A DNA stretch of 64,000 nucleotides from Paractinoplanes aksuensis (GTDB taxonomy: Bacteria > Actinomycetota > Actinomycetes > Mycobacteriales > Micromonosporaceae). The DNA is taken from NCBI RefSeq assembly GCF_024137025.1, contig NZ_JAMYJR010000014.1, positions 1-64,000 of the forward strand, given 5' to 3'. The position numbers were made by a program, and so were the translations under genes. The notes below the pieces were generated by a model. The model was not told where the DNA came from. It did not search any database and worked only from the letters and a program-made list of their open reading frames with translations. Of this stretch, positions 35,511-45,414 are shown piece after piece; the first letter of the stretch is position 1, and each line of letters begins with the position of its first letter.

Positions 35511-37061
35511 TCAGTCCTTCGAAGCCCGGATCTTGTGCCCAACGCTGGTGAGACACCGCCCCGACGGCAGGTCGAACTTCCACCCGTGCAACTGACAGGT
35601 CAGCACATTGCCGTCCACGATCCCGAACCGGCTCAAGTCTGCCTTGAGGTGCGGACACCGCCGCTGCACGGTCCAATCCCCCAGAACCGTGTCCTCGGCC
35701 TCCACAGCCTTCTCGTGCTCGTCGTACCAACCCTCCGCGTACTGCAACCGCTCTTCACTCAAACACTTGAAGAACGCGTACACGAACTCGTTGTACTGCC
35801 CGATCCGAGCCGCCGAGAAGCGACAACTGAGGAACAGCGAGTTGACCCAGTCACCCTCATCGATGTACATCAGGTGCTCGATCAGCGCCCGCCCAGTCTT
35901 GAACCGGTACCGCACCTTCTCATCGGCATAGGGCCGAACCTGCTTCCCCGGGAAGTCGACAACGATCGACTCGACAACCTCCCCATCAGGCCCGAACCCG
36001 TCGGTCAGATCGAACCGAACCGGCCCACCCACCCCCTGAGCCATGTAGATCGACTCTTCGAGCAGCGGCTCGATCCGCTTCTTCATCTCCCCCAGCACAT
36101 CGATCTCGGGGTGCCGCCACGACGCCTTCTCAGCCGCGATGATCGGGGCCTTACGCTCCCGCATCTCTTCGAGATGGGCCTGCTTGTCGGCGAAAAACTC
36201 GTCGACATCGGTCGGGTGCGTTGTTTCGGCGGATTTGTCGGTGAGCGAGGTGACGCTGCCCGGAAGCAGAACGATCCCGTTCGTACCGCCCACCTTCGCG
36301 TATTCCGACATGAAGACCGACTGGTCGGGGAAGATGTTGCCTTCGTCACCGAAGATGTCGTTGAACTGCCAGAGCGAGTCGTCGAGGAAGCAAGGCGGCC
36401 CGGCGATCGGGAAGACGTGGTCGGCCTTCAGGTCGTCGATGTAGCGCCAGGTGCGGTCGAACTGGCGGTCTCGTTTCTGCTTGCCGAAGGCCGTCTTGGC
36501 CGCCTGGGGCAGCTCGTAGACCATCGGGTACCAGATCGCGCCCGAGAACTGCAGCATGTGGGCGTGCACGTGGCCCAGCTCGTTGAACCGGGTGAGGTCG
36601 GTCGGGCGGGCGTCGTTCTGGTTGAGCACCCGGACGCCGTCGTGCTCGACCCACAGCGACGAGTCGCCGATCGGGCCGTCGGTGGGGCTGATCAGCGCCT
36701 GGATCATCACCTTGAGACCGCCGTCGAGCTCGTGCACCTCGTCCGACTTGGTCTTGAAGAAGCTGGTGAAGCCCAGCTCGCGCAGCTCGTCCTCGAGCTG
36801 GCTGGTCGGGTACTCGGGCAGGAGCACCGTCGCCTTCTTGCTGATGAAGCGCTTCAGGTGCTCGGCGTCGAAGTGGTCGCGGTGCAGGTGCGACACGTAG
36901 AGGTAGTCGACGTCGCCCAGCGTCTCCCAGTCCAGCAGCGAATTGTCGGGGAATGGGAACCATGATGCGAAATACGCGGGGTTGACCCACGGATCGCACA
37001 GAATGCTGCCGGCGGCGGTGTCGATCCGCATGCTCGCGTGTCCAGTGCCTGTGATCCGCAC
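35511..37061 (-). CDS. Metallo-beta-lactamase/Rieske fusion protein (CMAH-like)
   Basis: 516 residues, GTG start with GGGAG upstream. The N-terminal half is a metallo-beta-lactamase/UlaG fold with SHLHRDHF (H58, H60, D62, H63). The C-terminus carries a Rieske [2Fe-2S] site CPH...CQLHGW (C469, H471, C489, H492). The combination is the architecture of CMP-N-acetylneuraminate hydroxylase, though the domain order here puts Rieske last. A hydroxylase or demethylase acting with an external reductase is a reasonable guess. No sialic acid genes are near. Stand-alone transcription unit. Confidence 0.88.
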   Translation of the reverse strand: MRITGTGHASMRIDTAAGSILCDPWVNPAYFASWFPFPDNSLLDWETLGDVDYLYVSHLHRDHFDAEHLKRFISKKATVLLPEYPTSQLEDELRELGFTSFFKTKSDEVHELDGGLKVMIQALISPTDGPIGDSSLWVEHDGVRVLNQNDARPTDLTRFNELGHVHAHMLQFSGAIWYPMVYELPQAAKTAFGKQKRDRQFDRTWRYIDDLKADHVFPIAGPPCFLDDSLWQFNDIFGDEGNIFPDQSVFMSEYAKVGGTNGIVLLPGSVTSLTDKSAETTHPTDVDEFFADKQAHLEEMRERKAPIIAAEKASWRHPEIDVLGEMKKRIEPLLEESIYMAQGVGGPVRFDLTDGFGPDGEVVESIVVDFPGKQVRPYADEKVRYRFKTGRALIEHLMYIDEGDWVNSLFLSCRFSAARIGQYNEFVYAFFKCLSEERLQYAEGWYDEHEKAVEAEDTVLGDWTVQRRCPHLKADLSRFGIVDGNVLTCQLHGWKFDLPSGRCLTSVGHKIRASKD

Positions 37062-37187
37062 CGTTTACTCCCTCGATCCAAGAACCCGACCGCATCGAAG
37101 GTACCGGGTCCGGGTTGGTGGGCCGCGCGCGGAGGCGTCGTGCGAAACTGGACGCGATAGATCGCCCTGTGGAGGAAGGACCTAGGC

Positions 37188-37421
37188 GTGGCTGCCGATC
37201 AAGAACCGGTGTATGCCCCGGACCAGCTCAAGCCGGGCAACCGCAAGCGCGGACGGAAGGGCGCCATCATCTGCGCCGTCCTGCTGCTGGCCTTCTTCTG
37301 GGGCAACCACGAGGGCAACACCGAGAACATCTGGCTCGTCGTGTTCGCGCTCGGCCTGGTCGGCGCGGTCGTCGTCGACAGCATCCTGCGGCGCAACGGT
37401 CTGCGTCCCGAAGACCACTGA
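37188..37421 (+). CDS. DUF2631 small membrane protein
   Basis: 77 residues, GTG start with AGGAAGGA upstream. Hydrophilic basic leader (NRKRGRKG), then two hydrophobic segments, AIICAVLLLAFFWG and IWLVVFALGLVGAVVV, joined by GNHEGNTEN, the DUF2631 signature. Such proteins occur near dxr in Actinobacteria, as here within 5 kb. Function unknown. A strong bidirectional terminator follows 16 bp downstream. Confidence 0.88.
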   Translation: MAADQEPVYAPDQLKPGNRKRGRKGAIICAVLLLAFFWGNHEGNTENIWLVVFALGLVGAVVVDSILRRNGLRPEDH

Positions 37422-37437
37422 ACGCCCGAGCGCACGA

Positions 37438-37464
37438 AAAAGGCCCGCGAGTCGCGGGCCTTTT
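37438..37464. terminator. Bidirectional intrinsic terminator
   Basis: AAAAGGCCCGCG (37438-37449), loop AGT, CGCGGGCCTTTT (37453-37464): perfect 12-bp stem with A- and T-runs on either side, between the DUF2631 gene and the convergent DivIVA-repeat gene. Confidence 0.9.
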
Positions 37465-37476
37465 CCATGTCCGTGG

Positions 37477-38574
37477 TCAGCGCCGACGGGTCAGGATGTC
37501 TTTCACCTCACGCAGGGCGGCATCCACCTCGGCCTCGAAGTAGCCGCCGGAGACCAGACCGAACTGCAGCATGTCGAGGTCGTTCTCGGGCACCGGCATC
37601 GGGCCGCGACCCGTCATCGCCTGCAGGATGCCCTCGAACAGCCGGTCGACCTGCGCCGGGTCGTAGCCGCTGCCGAAGCGCCGCGGCTGGAACGTACGCC
37701 GCAGCTGGTCGACCCGGTAGAGCTCGCCACCCGGCTCGCCCATGGGCGGGGGCAGCTGGGGCTGGGGCGGGCCGCCGTAGCCGCCGGGCGGGCCGCTCAT
37801 CGGGGCGTTGCCCATCGGTGGGCCGCCCATGGGTGGGCCGCCGTAGCCGCCGCGCGGATCTTGCTGCTCGCGCTGGGGCATGCGGATCTCGGCCGTCATG
37901 TCGGTCTTGCCGTGCCGGCCCGCCTCGAAGCCGTCGAAGCCGGTCGGCGTCTCGAAGCCACCCGTGTTGTCGTAGCCCTGGTCGTAACCGCGGGGGTCAC
38001 GGTCGTAGGCCGGCGGCGGCTGGGTCGGGCGCTGCGGCAACTGGGGCTGTTGCGGCTGGCCGTAGCCGGTCGGCTCGTCGTAGCGGCCACCACCGTACGG
38101 GTCGGGCTGCATCTGACCCCGCGGCGGCGGGCCCTGCTGCTGGAAGCGGTCGTCGCGGATCGGCGGGGCGGGCAGGCGCTCGGTCGGCGGGGCCATCCGG
38201 CCGCCACCGCCGCCACCGCTCATCGCCGCGCCCAGGCCGCCCTGCTCGCGGCCACCGCCGAAGGTGCCGGTGGACAGGCCACCGCGCAGTGAGTCGCGCA
38301 TCGGGTCGGGCGCGGGCGCGCCACGGCCGCCGCGGTCCTCGAGCTCGGCCAGCTGCCGCTCGACCCGGTCGAGGTGCAGGTCGACCTGCCACTCGTCGTA
38401 GCCGCCGAAGCGCACACGGAAGACGACGTCGTGGACCTCCTGGGCGCCGACGGGCGGCCCCACCTGCTCACCGGCCAGGGTGGCCTCGACGCGGTCGAGG
38501 AAGGAGTCGACCTCGTCGACCTTGTAGCCGCGGCGCAACGCACGCCGCCGGAAACGTTGCCCCTGACTCGTCAC
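37477..38574 (-). CDS. DivIVA-domain-repeat protein
   Basis: 365 residues, GTG start with GGGAG upstream. Four DivIVA-type motifs are visible: FRRRALRRGYKVDEVDSFLD near the start, VVFRVRFGGYDEWQVDLHLD (about 50-70), then FGSGYDPAQVDRLFEGIL and GLVSGGYFEAEVDAALREV near the C-terminus. The centre (about 100-290) is a Gly/Pro/Gln-rich linker. DivIVA/Wag31 proteins bind curved membranes and steer polar growth or division; this one lacks the long coiled coil, so it is probably an interaction or scaffold protein rather than Wag31 itself. It follows rlmN by 37 bp. Confidence 0.8.
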   Translation of the reverse strand: MTSQGQRFRRRALRRGYKVDEVDSFLDRVEATLAGEQVGPPVGAQEVHDVVFRVRFGGYDEWQVDLHLDRVERQLAELEDRGGRGAPAPDPMRDSLRGGLSTGTFGGGREQGGLGAAMSGGGGGGRMAPPTERLPAPPIRDDRFQQQGPPPRGQMQPDPYGGGRYDEPTGYGQPQQPQLPQRPTQPPPAYDRDPRGYDQGYDNTGGFETPTGFDGFEAGRHGKTDMTAEIRMPQREQQDPRGGYGGPPMGGPPMGNAPMSGPPGGYGGPPQPQLPPPMGEPGGELYRVDQLRRTFQPRRFGSGYDPAQVDRLFEGILQAMTGRGPMPVPENDLDMLQFGLVSGGYFEAEVDAALREVKDILTRRR

Positions 38575-38611
38575 AACGTCTCCCACTCCGCTCGCTGGGA
38601 CCTGTGCCCAG

Positions 38612-39790
38612 TCACTGTGCCACCTCCGCGTCGGGTGCGGCGCCCCCAGCGCTCGCCTCCGTGAGCTCGCCCGCGGCCAGCTGGCCGCAAGCGCCGTCGA
38701 TCTCGCGGCCCCGGGTGTCGCGAACCGTCGTCGACACCCCGGTCTCGCGTAGCCGGCGGACGAACTCGCGCTCGACCGGTTTCGGGCTCGCATCCCACTT
38801 GCTGCCCGGGGTCGGGTTCAGCGGGATCAGATTCACATGCGCCAGCTTGCCGCGCAGAAGCTTGCCGAGAAGGTCGGCGCGCCAGGGCTGATCGTTGACG
38901 TCCCTGATCAGGGCGTACTCGATCGAGATCCGGCGTCCGGTCCGGGCCGCGTACTCGAACGCGGCATCGAGCACCTCGGCCACCTTCCAGCGTTGATTCA
39001 CGGGCACTAGCTCATCGCGCAGATCATCATCGGGGGCATGCAGGGACAGCGCAAGAGTCACGTTGAGGTCTTCCGCCGTCAGACGGCGCATCGCGGGCAC
39101 CAGACCCACGGTGGAGACGGTGATGTGCCGTTGCGAAAGTCCCAGACCCTCGGGGGCCGGAGTGGTGAGGCGGCGCACCGCCTCGATCACGCGGGGGTAG
39201 TTGGCCAGCGGCTCGCCCATGCCCATGAAGACCACGCGCGACAGCCGCGGCGGGGAGCCGGTGACCGCGCCGCTCGCCGCCACGCCGGCCAGATAGACCA
39301 CCTGGTCGACGATCTCGGCCACGGACAGGTTGCGGGTCAGGCCCTGCTGGCCGGTGGCGCAGAACGGGCAGGCCATGCCGCAGCCGGCCTGGCTCGACAC
39401 ACAGGCCGTCACCCGATCGGGGTAGCCCATCAGGACACTTTCCACCAGCGCGCCGTCGTGCAGACGCCACAGCGTCTTGCGCGTCGCGCCGTCGTCGCAG
39501 GCCATTTCCCGTACGGGGGTGAGCAGCGTGGGCAGCAGGTCGTCGGTGAGCCGGGCCCGGGTCGCGGCCGGCAGGTCGGTCATCTCGTCGATGTCGCGGA
39601 CGAGCCGGCCGAAGTAGTGGGTCGACAGCTGCTTGGCCCGGAACGCGGGCTCGCCGAGCGTGGTCACCGCCGTCTTGCGGGCCGCGAGGTCGAGGTCGGC
39701 GAGGTGACGCGGGGGCATCGACGGACGGCGCCGCACGGCGACCGCGTCGGGCTGGTCGGGGCTGGTCGGGATGACCGGAAGAATCGTCAT
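38612..39790 (-). CDS. rlmN: 23S rRNA (adenine2503-C2)-methyltransferase / tRNA A37 methylase
   Basis: 392 residues. Radical-SAM cysteines CGMACPFC, upstream [15 protein letters not shown], then GMGEPLANY and [13 protein letters not shown]; the C-terminal resolving Cys is in IDGACGQL. Modifies A2503 of 23S rRNA and A37 of some tRNAs by a ping-pong methyl transfer. The C-terminus extends about 20 low-complexity residues beyond the usual end. It follows cdsA by 40 bp. Confidence 0.96.
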   Translation of the reverse strand: MTILPVIPTSPDQPDAVAVRRRPSMPPRHLADLDLAARKTAVTTLGEPAFRAKQLSTHYFGRLVRDIDEMTDLPAATRARLTDDLLPTLLTPVREMACDDGATRKTLWRLHDGALVESVLMGYPDRVTACVSSQAGCGMACPFCATGQQGLTRNLSVAEIVDQVVYLAGVAASGAVTGSPPRLSRVVFMGMGEPLANYPRVIEAVRRLTTPAPEGLGLSQRHITVSTVGLVPAMRRLTAEDLNVTLALSLHAPDDDLRDELVPVNQRWKVAEVLDAAFEYAARTGRRISIEYALIRDVNDQPWRADLLGKLLRGKLAHVNLIPLNPTPGSKWDASPKPVEREFVRRLRETGVSTTVRDTRGREIDGACGQLAAGELTEASAGGAAPDAEVAQ

Positions 39791-39830
39791 GGCACAACCA
39801 GTCTCGCACGCTGGCCGTAATGCGCGCCGT

Positions 39831-40811
39831 TCACGTGTTCGCGCCGATCAGGGCGAACAACAGGTAGGCGGTGGGAACGGCGAAAAGGATCGAGTCGAGG
39901 CGGTCCATGAGGCCGCCGTGACCGGGCAGCAGGTTACTCATGTCCTTCAGGCCGAGATCACGCTTGAGCATGGATTCGGCCAGGTCACCGGCGACCGCGA
40001 CCATCGACAGGAGAGCGCCGAAGAGCAGGCCCCAGTAGAACGGGATCTCGAGCAGGTAGTACAGGAGCAGCGAGCTGCCGATGGCGGCCGAGAGCACCGA
40101 GCCGGCGAAACCCTCCCAGGTCTTGCCGGGGCTGATCGAGGGAGCCATCTTGTGCTTGCCGAAAAAGACGCCGACGGCATAACCACCGGTGTCGGACAGC
40201 ACAACGGCGAGCAGGGTGCACAAGACCCGCCAGCGGCCGTCCTCGCCCGCATCCGGCAGCTGCAGCAGCACACCGAAGCTGAGCAGGAACGGCACGTAAA
40301 TCGCGATCATGACGCTGGCCACCAGGTCGCGGCGGAACGCGGCGGCGCCGTCGGCTATGCGCCAGATCACCGATGCGGCGATCGTCACCAGCAGGCCGAG
40401 CAGCAGCGCGTCGGCGCCGTCGTACCAGGCCAGGCCGACCATCAGCAGCGAGCCGGCGATCAACGGGATCAACGGGGCGTCGGCGCCCGAGGCGCGCAGC
40501 GCGCGAACCATCTCGTAGACGCCGACGGCGGAGGCGACGGCGATGACGCCGAGGAAGGCGTCGGGCCAGATGACCAGCGAGATCAGGACCGTCAGGACCA
40601 GGCCGACCCCGACGCCGATGGCGGCCGGGAGGTTCCGCCCGGCGCGGCCGCCGGCGCGACGTTTGCCGGGTTTCTGCTCGGTCGTGGGGGTGGGCGCGGG
40701 AGTGGGGACCAGGGGAAGCTGGCTGGTCTGGGCGTCCTCGCCCGCGTGCCAGGCCGGCACGGTGGTGTCGTCGCCGGCGCTCTGCCCGGCACGCGGATCG
40801 AGGTAGGACAT
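39831..40811 (-). CDS. cdsA: Phosphatidate cytidylyltransferase (CDP-diglyceride synthase)
   Basis: 326 residues. About 60 hydrophilic, Pro-rich residues precede eight or so membrane segments. The C-terminal signature is [29 protein letters not shown] and [26 protein letters not shown]. Makes CDP-diacylglycerol for all phospholipid synthesis. TGATG one-base overlap with frr, the conserved actinobacterial frr-cdsA arrangement. Confidence 0.96.
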   Translation of the reverse strand: MSYLDPRAGQSAGDDTTVPAWHAGEDAQTSQLPLVPTPAPTPTTEQKPGKRRAGGRAGRNLPAAIGVGVGLVLTVLISLVIWPDAFLGVIAVASAVGVYEMVRALRASGADAPLIPLIAGSLLMVGLAWYDGADALLLGLLVTIAASVIWRIADGAAAFRRDLVASVMIAIYVPFLLSFGVLLQLPDAGEDGRWRVLCTLLAVVLSDTGGYAVGVFFGKHKMAPSISPGKTWEGFAGSVLSAAIGSSLLLYYLLEIPFYWGLLFGALLSMVAVAGDLAESMLKRDLGLKDMSNLLPGHGGLMDRLDSILFAVPTAYLLFALIGANT

Positions 40812-41368
40812 CAGACTTCGAGCAGCTCGGCTTCCTTGTGCTTGAGGAGCTCGTCGACGTTCGCCACGTACTTGTGCGTGGTGTCGTCGAGTTCCTTCTC
40901 GGCGCGGCGGCCGTCGTCCTCGCCCGCGTCGCCGTCCTTGACCAGCTTGTCCAGCTGCTCCTTGGCCTTGCGGCGGACGTTGCGGATGGCCACCCGGCCC
41001 TCCTCCGCCTTGCTGCGCGCGACCTTGACCATTTCGCGGCGGCGTTCCTCGGTCATCTGCGGCAGGTGGATGCGCAGCTGGGTGCCCTCGTTGTTGGGGT
41101 TGACCCCGAGGTCCGAGTCGCGGATCGCCCGCTCGATGGAGCCGAGCTGGGACGCGTCGTAGGGCTTGACGATGACCATGCGCGGCTCCGGAATGCCGAC
41201 GGAGGCCATCTGCGTCACCGGCGTGGGCGCGCCGTAGTAGTCCACCACGATCTTGGAGAACATCGCGGGGGTGGCTCGCCCGGTGCGGATCGCGGCGAAC
41301 TCCTCCTTGGCGTGCTCGACCGCGCTCTCCATCTTCTCTTCGGCCTCGAAGAGGGTCTCGTCGATCAC
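40811..41368 (-). CDS. frr: Ribosome recycling factor
   Basis: 185 residues, GTG start with GAAGAG upstream. RRF motifs: [19 protein letters not shown]-type ([18 protein letters not shown]) and [16 protein letters not shown]. Splits the post-termination ribosome with EF-G. Sits between pyrH and cdsA as in most Actinobacteria. Confidence 0.97.
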   Translation of the reverse strand: MIDETLFEAEEKMESAVEHAKEEFAAIRTGRATPAMFSKIVVDYYGAPTPVTQMASVGIPEPRMVIVKPYDASQLGSIERAIRDSDLGVNPNNEGTQLRIHLPQMTEERRREMVKVARSKAEEGRVAIRNVRRKAKEQLDKLVKDGDAGEDDGRRAEKELDDTTHKYVANVDELLKHKEAELLEV

Positions 41369-41412
41369 CGGCTCTTCTCGCCTCCTTGCTTTCTTCGGTG
41401 GGGACGGGTGGC

Positions 41413-42174
41413 TTACGCAGTGATCAGGGTGCCGATTCGTTCGCCGCTGACCGCGCGGACGATGGTGTCGTCGCCCTGGGCACCGAAGACCAGCATGGGC
41501 AGGTTGTTCTCCTCGCAGAGGCTGAAAGCGGCCTGGTCAGCCACCCGGAGGCCCTGCTGGATCACATCCTGGAAGGTGAGACGGTCGAGCTTCTTGGCCT
41601 CGGGGTCGATGCGGGGGTCGGCGCTGTAGACGCCGTCGACACCGTTCTTGCTCATCAGCACGACGTCCGCGTGGATCTCGAGCGCGCGCTGGGCGGTGAC
41701 GGTGTCGGTGGAGAAGTACGGCATGCCGGCGCCGGCGCCGAAGATGACGCAGCGCCCCTTCTCGAGGTGACGAATGGCACGCAGCGGGATGTAGGGCTCG
41801 GCGACCTGGGCCATCGTGATGGCGGTCTGCACGCGGGTCTCGACGCCCTCCTTCTCCAGGAAGTCCTGGAGGGCCAGGGCGTTCATGACCGTGCCGAGCA
41901 TGCCCATGTAGTCGGCGCGGTTGCGGTCCATGCCGCGCTTCTGCAGCTCGGCGCCGCGGAAGAAATTGCCGCCGCCGACCACCACGGCGACCTGGATGCC
42001 CCGCCGGATGACGGTGGCGATCTGCCGGGCGATGCCCTGCACGATGTCGGGGTCGACGCCCACGGCGCCGCCGCCGAACACCTCACCGGAGAGTTTCAGC
42101 ACGACCCGGCGCGGCCGTGTGGGCGGCGGGGTCGGATCGTCAACCGCCACTGCCTGCTCGGTCACCAACGTCAT
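41413..42174 (-). CDS. pyrH: UMP kinase
   Basis: 253 residues. An N-terminal leader of about 20 residues precedes [13 protein letters not shown]; also [28 protein letters not shown] and [17 protein letters not shown], the amino-acid-kinase-fold motifs of bacterial UMP kinase. Phosphorylates UMP to UDP, allosterically controlled in bacteria. A GC hairpin lies between it and tsf. Confidence 0.97.
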   Translation of the reverse strand: MTLVTEQAVAVDDPTPPPTRPRRVVLKLSGEVFGGGAVGVDPDIVQGIARQIATVIRRGIQVAVVVGGGNFFRGAELQKRGMDRNRADYMGMLGTVMNALALQDFLEKEGVETRVQTAITMAQVAEPYIPLRAIRHLEKGRCVIFGAGAGMPYFSTDTVTAQRALEIHADVVLMSKNGVDGVYSADPRIDPEAKKLDRLTFQDVIQQGLRVADQAAFSLCEENNLPMLVFGAQGDDTIVRAVSGERIGTLITA

Positions 42175-42217
42175 GAGACCCGCCTTCCCTTCATGTTCAG
42201 CAGAGACCTTATGGGAG

Positions 42218-42256
42218 AAGGAGGCCGGACGCAGAATCGCGTACCCGGCCTCCCTT
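42218..42256 (-). terminator. Hairpin in the tsf-pyrH gap
   Basis: GGAGGCCGG (42220-42228) pairs with CCGGCCTCC (42245-42253); flanking AA/TT extend it partly, with a 16-nt loop. On the minus strand it starts 18 nt after the tsf stop, so it may end or thin out the rpsB-tsf transcript before pyrH. Confidence 0.65.
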
Positions 42257-42274
42257 GCCTCACAGGCGGCCCGC

Positions 42275-43105
42275 TTACTCCTGGCCGACCTCGAACCGGA
42301 CGAACCGGGTGATTGTCAGCCCGGCCTCGTCCGCGACCTGCTTGACGGTCTTCTTGTTGTCGACGACCGACGCCTGCTCGAGCAGGACGAAGTCCTTGAA
42401 GAAGGAGTTCACCCGGCCCTCCACGATCTTGGGCAGGGCCTTCTCGGGCTTGCCCTCCTCCTTGGCCGTCTCCTCGGCGATGCGGCGCTCGGACTCGACG
42501 ACGTCGGCCGGCACCTCCTCGCGGGTGAGGTAGCGCGGGCGCATCGCGGCGGCCTGCATGCCGATGCCGCGGGCGTCCGCGTCGGCGGCCTCGTCCGACT
42601 TCCCGGTGTACTCCACCAGGACGCCGACCTGCGGCGGCAGGTCCTGCGCCTTGCGGTGCAGGTACACAGCGACGGTGCCGTCCAGGATCACGAAGCGGTT
42701 CACGACGATCTTCTCGCCGATCTTCGCGGAGTATTCCTGGACCGTGTCGGCGACCGTCTTGCCGTCGGGCAGCGTGGCGGCCAGCAGGGCGGCGGCGTCG
42801 GCGACCTTGCTCTGCTCGCCGAGCTCGACCAGCTGCTGACCCAGCGCGACGAAGTCGGGGGTCTTGGCGACGAAGTCGGTCTCGCAGTTGAGCTCGAGCA
42901 GCGCGTGGCCGGAGTGGGCGACGATGCCGTTGGCCGCGGTGCGGCCGGCCCGCTTGCCGACGTCCTTGGCGCCCTTGATGCGGAGGAGCTCGACGGCCTG
43001 GTCGAAGTCGCCGGCCGCCTCCTCGAGCGCCTTCTTGCAGTCCATCATGCCGGCACCGGTCAGGTCGCGGAGCTTCTTGACGTCCGCGGCGGTGTAGTTA
43101 GCCAT
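42275..43105 (-). CDS. tsf: Translation elongation factor Ts
   Basis: 276 residues. N-terminal UBA-like [19 protein letters not shown] and the nucleotide-exchange motif [12 protein letters not shown] are both present. Exchanges GDP on EF-Tu. It follows rpsB by 32 bp, the universal rpsB-tsf pair. Confidence 0.97.
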   Translation of the reverse strand: MANYTAADVKKLRDLTGAGMMDCKKALEEAAGDFDQAVELLRIKGAKDVGKRAGRTAANGIVAHSGHALLELNCETDFVAKTPDFVALGQQLVELGEQSKVADAAALLAATLPDGKTVADTVQEYSAKIGEKIVVNRFVILDGTVAVYLHRKAQDLPPQVGVLVEYTGKSDEAADADARGIGMQAAAMRPRYLTREEVPADVVESERRIAEETAKEEGKPEKALPKIVEGRVNSFFKDFVLLEQASVVDNKKTVKQVADEAGLTITRFVRFEVGQE

Positions 43106-43137
43106 GACTCTCTCTCGATGTCAGCTTCGTCGGAGAA

Positions 43138-44022
43138 TTACTCGGCGGGAGCCGCGGCGGCCGGCACGGGCTCGGCCGCGGGCGCCTCGGTGGCGGGAGC
43201 CTCAGCGGCGGGCGCGTCGGCCGCCTTCTTCTCGGCCCCCTCGTACAGGTCGCGCTCCCACTCGGGCAGCGGCTCGCCGGCGGCGACGGTGCCCGGCTCG
43301 GGCTTCTCGTCGGCGCCACCCCGGCCACGGCCGGAACGGGCGATCAGACCGTCGGCCACGGCGGCCGCGATGACCTTGGTCAGCAGCTCGGCCGAGCGGA
43401 TCGCGTCGTCGTTGCCCGGGATCGGGAAGTCGACCTCGTCCGGGTCACAGTTGGTGTCCAGCACCGCGATGACCGGGATGCCCAGCTTGCGGGCCTCGTC
43501 GACCGCGATGTGCTCCTTCTTGGTGTCCACGACCCAGATCGCCGACGGCGTCTTGGTCATGTCCCGGAGGCCACCGAGGGTCTTGGTGAGCTTGGTCTTC
43601 TCGCGGAAGAGCTGGAGGGTCTCCTTCTTGGTGTACCCGGCGGCGGTGCCGCTCAGGTCACCCAGAGCCTCGAGCTCCTTCATGCGCTGGAGCCGCTTGT
43701 AAACGGTCTGGAAGTTGGTGAGCATGCCGCCCAGCCAGCGGTGGTTCACGTACGGCTGGCCGACCCGCGTCGCCTGCTCGGCGATGGCCTCCTGCGCCTG
43801 CTTCTTGGTGCCGACGAAGAGGATGTGGCCACCCTCGGCGACGGTGTCCCGCACGTACGCGTACGCCTTCTCGATGTAGTCGAGCGTCTGGCGCAGGTCG
43901 ATGATGTAGATGCCGTTACGCTCGGTGAAGATGAAGCGCTTCATCTTCGGGTTCCAGCGCCGGGTCTGGTGCCCGAAGTGGACACCGCTCTCCAGCAGCT
44001 GACGCATGGTCACGACGGCCAT
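43138..44022 (-). CDS. rpsB: 30S ribosomal protein S2
   Basis: 294 residues starting [27 protein letters not shown], the S2 signature, with [19 protein letters not shown] and [22 protein letters not shown] further on. The last 50 residues are an Ala/Glu/Pro-rich tail typical of Actinobacteria. First gene of rpsB-tsf-pyrH-frr-cdsA, all on the minus strand. Confidence 0.97.
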   Translation of the reverse strand: MAVVTMRQLLESGVHFGHQTRRWNPKMKRFIFTERNGIYIIDLRQTLDYIEKAYAYVRDTVAEGGHILFVGTKKQAQEAIAEQATRVGQPYVNHRWLGGMLTNFQTVYKRLQRMKELEALGDLSGTAAGYTKKETLQLFREKTKLTKTLGGLRDMTKTPSAIWVVDTKKEHIAVDEARKLGIPVIAVLDTNCDPDEVDFPIPGNDDAIRSAELLTKVIAAAVADGLIARSGRGRGGADEKPEPGTVAAGEPLPEWERDLYEGAEKKAADAPAAEAPATEAPAAEPVPAAAAPAE

Positions 44023-44251
44023 GGTGGGTTACTCCCTGTGGTCCCTGGTTGTCACGCTCGCCGGCGGCAAGCGTCCTGGTGCCCGGTCGGCGGCCACGGT
44101 CGGACCCGAGATGATCGAGACCAGGGAGGGCCGTCGCTGCCGGCCCCGTTCCGCGACGGAAGGGACCTGACAGAGGGCACGCGAGGTCGACCGCACGAGG
44201 CGGTCGCCGTCAACCAGCATACGCCAAGCTTCGCCGGACCCCTGTCCGCGG
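44023..44251 (-). other. rpsB upstream region with long putative leader
   Basis: 229 bp between rpsB and the end of the next gene. On the minus strand a TATGCT -10-like hexamer lies near the far end (about 44218-44223), which would give an untranslated leader of about 190 nt. The leader contains GACCGC/GCGGTC and other short inverted repeats. An autoregulatory S2 site is possible but not demonstrated by sequence. Confidence 0.4.
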
Positions 44252-44887
44252 TCAGGCCACCGCCAGACCGGCCGCGATCAGCAGGATCAAACCCGCCGGG
44301 AGGTACGCCACCGGGGGCCGCAGCCAGGCCTCGCGCGCGACCGGGCCGCTGCGGGCCACGGAGTACAACCCGATGCCGGTCAGCGTGAAGCCGAGCGTGA
44401 GCAGCACGGCGGGGACGATACCGCGGGCGTTCGGGTCGCCGGTGAAGGTGGCGTCGAACAGTAACCGGACAACCGGGATCATCAGGACGACCATGACGAC
44501 GGCCACGATGATGGACGTAACCGGGCGCCGGGTCTGATAGACCTTCTCCTTCCGCTCCGGGGCCACGGGTGGGACCAGGGCGGTCGGCTCGGCCATCGGC
44601 TCGGGGGTCGCGGGGACCACGTCGGCGGTGGGCCGGATCGTCGGGTACTCGGTTCCGCGTACGGGAACCCGCACTTCCGGCTCGGCCGGGCGCGCATGGC
44701 TGCCGGTCGTCGCGGCCGCCCGCTGATCCGGGAGCCGGAACGCGCCGCTGGGCCGTTCGTGGATACCGGAGTCGTACGGGTTGGCCGGGATCGAACCCGA
44801 AACTTCGGACTCGGGCGTACGGGGGTACTGGCCGGGCCCGGAATACCAGCTGGGCTCGGCGTCATCGGCGTAGCGGCGTCCTTCCAC
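44252..44887 (-). CDS. Hypothetical membrane protein
   Basis: 211 residues from GTG 44887. The first 120 residues are hydrophilic and Pro/Glu/Arg-rich; three membrane segments follow: SIIVAVVMVVLMIPVVRLLF, PAVLLTLGFTLTGIGLYSV and YLPAGLILLIAAGLAV. TAAGTT (44896-44901, minus) ends 8 nt before the GTG and no Shine-Dalgarno is seen. Divergent from yraN. No function recognised. Confidence 0.75.
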   Translation of the reverse strand: MEGRRYADDAEPSWYSGPGQYPRTPESEVSGSIPANPYDSGIHERPSGAFRLPDQRAAATTGSHARPAEPEVRVPVRGTEYPTIRPTADVVPATPEPMAEPTALVPPVAPERKEKVYQTRRPVTSIIVAVVMVVLMIPVVRLLFDATFTGDPNARGIVPAVLLTLGFTLTGIGLYSVARSGPVAREAWLRPPVAYLPAGLILLIAAGLAVA

Positions 44888-45043
44888 GATCTCGCAACTT
44901 AAGTGACTGAGGACACGGACGCCACCGCTGGGCGCATAACACACCTGGACGGTGACACAGCGGTTTTCCACAGTTGCGCTCTGTCCACAGATCCGGGGGC
45001 GGACCGGGTGCGGGACCGGGGCCGGCGGACCAGGTTGTGCGCC

Positions 45044-45403
45044 ATGACGACGCAACGGCAGGCGGTAGGCGCGTACGGCGAACGGGTCGCGGCCCAGCAC
45101 CTCCAGGGGCAGGGCCTCGTGATCCTCGACCGGAACTGGCGCTGCGCCGACGGCGAGGTCGACCTGGTGCTGCGCGACGGTTTCGACATCGTGTTCTGCG
45201 AAGTGAAGACGCGGCGCGGCGACCAATTCGGCCCACCGGCGGCTGCAGTCACCCATCGCAAGGTGCGCAAGCTGCGGCAACTGGCGCTCCGGTGGCTGGC
45301 CGAGGCGGGCGTGCACCCGCGCGAGATCCGTTTCGACGTGGTCGAGGTGCTCGTGCCGGCCGAGGGCGCCGGGCAGGTCACCCACATCCGCGCGGCGTTC
45401 TGA
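45044..45403 (+). CDS. yraN: YraN-family endonuclease-fold protein (UPF0102)
   Basis: 119 residues from ATG 45044. GAYGERVAAQHLQGQG, then DRNWRCADGEVDLVLRD and VFCEVKTRRGDQFG give the PD-(D/E)XK nuclease-like core (E-D...E-K). CAGGTT ends 7 nt before the ATG. yraN-yifB-dprA is a conserved actinobacterial set linked to DNA uptake and processing. Nuclease activity is inferred from the fold. Confidence 0.93.
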   Translation: MTTQRQAVGAYGERVAAQHLQGQGLVILDRNWRCADGEVDLVLRDGFDIVFCEVKTRRGDQFGPPAAAVTHRKVRKLRQLALRWLAEAGVHPREIRFDVVEVLVPAEGAGQVTHIRAAF

Positions 45404-45414
45404 CCGGGCCCGCG

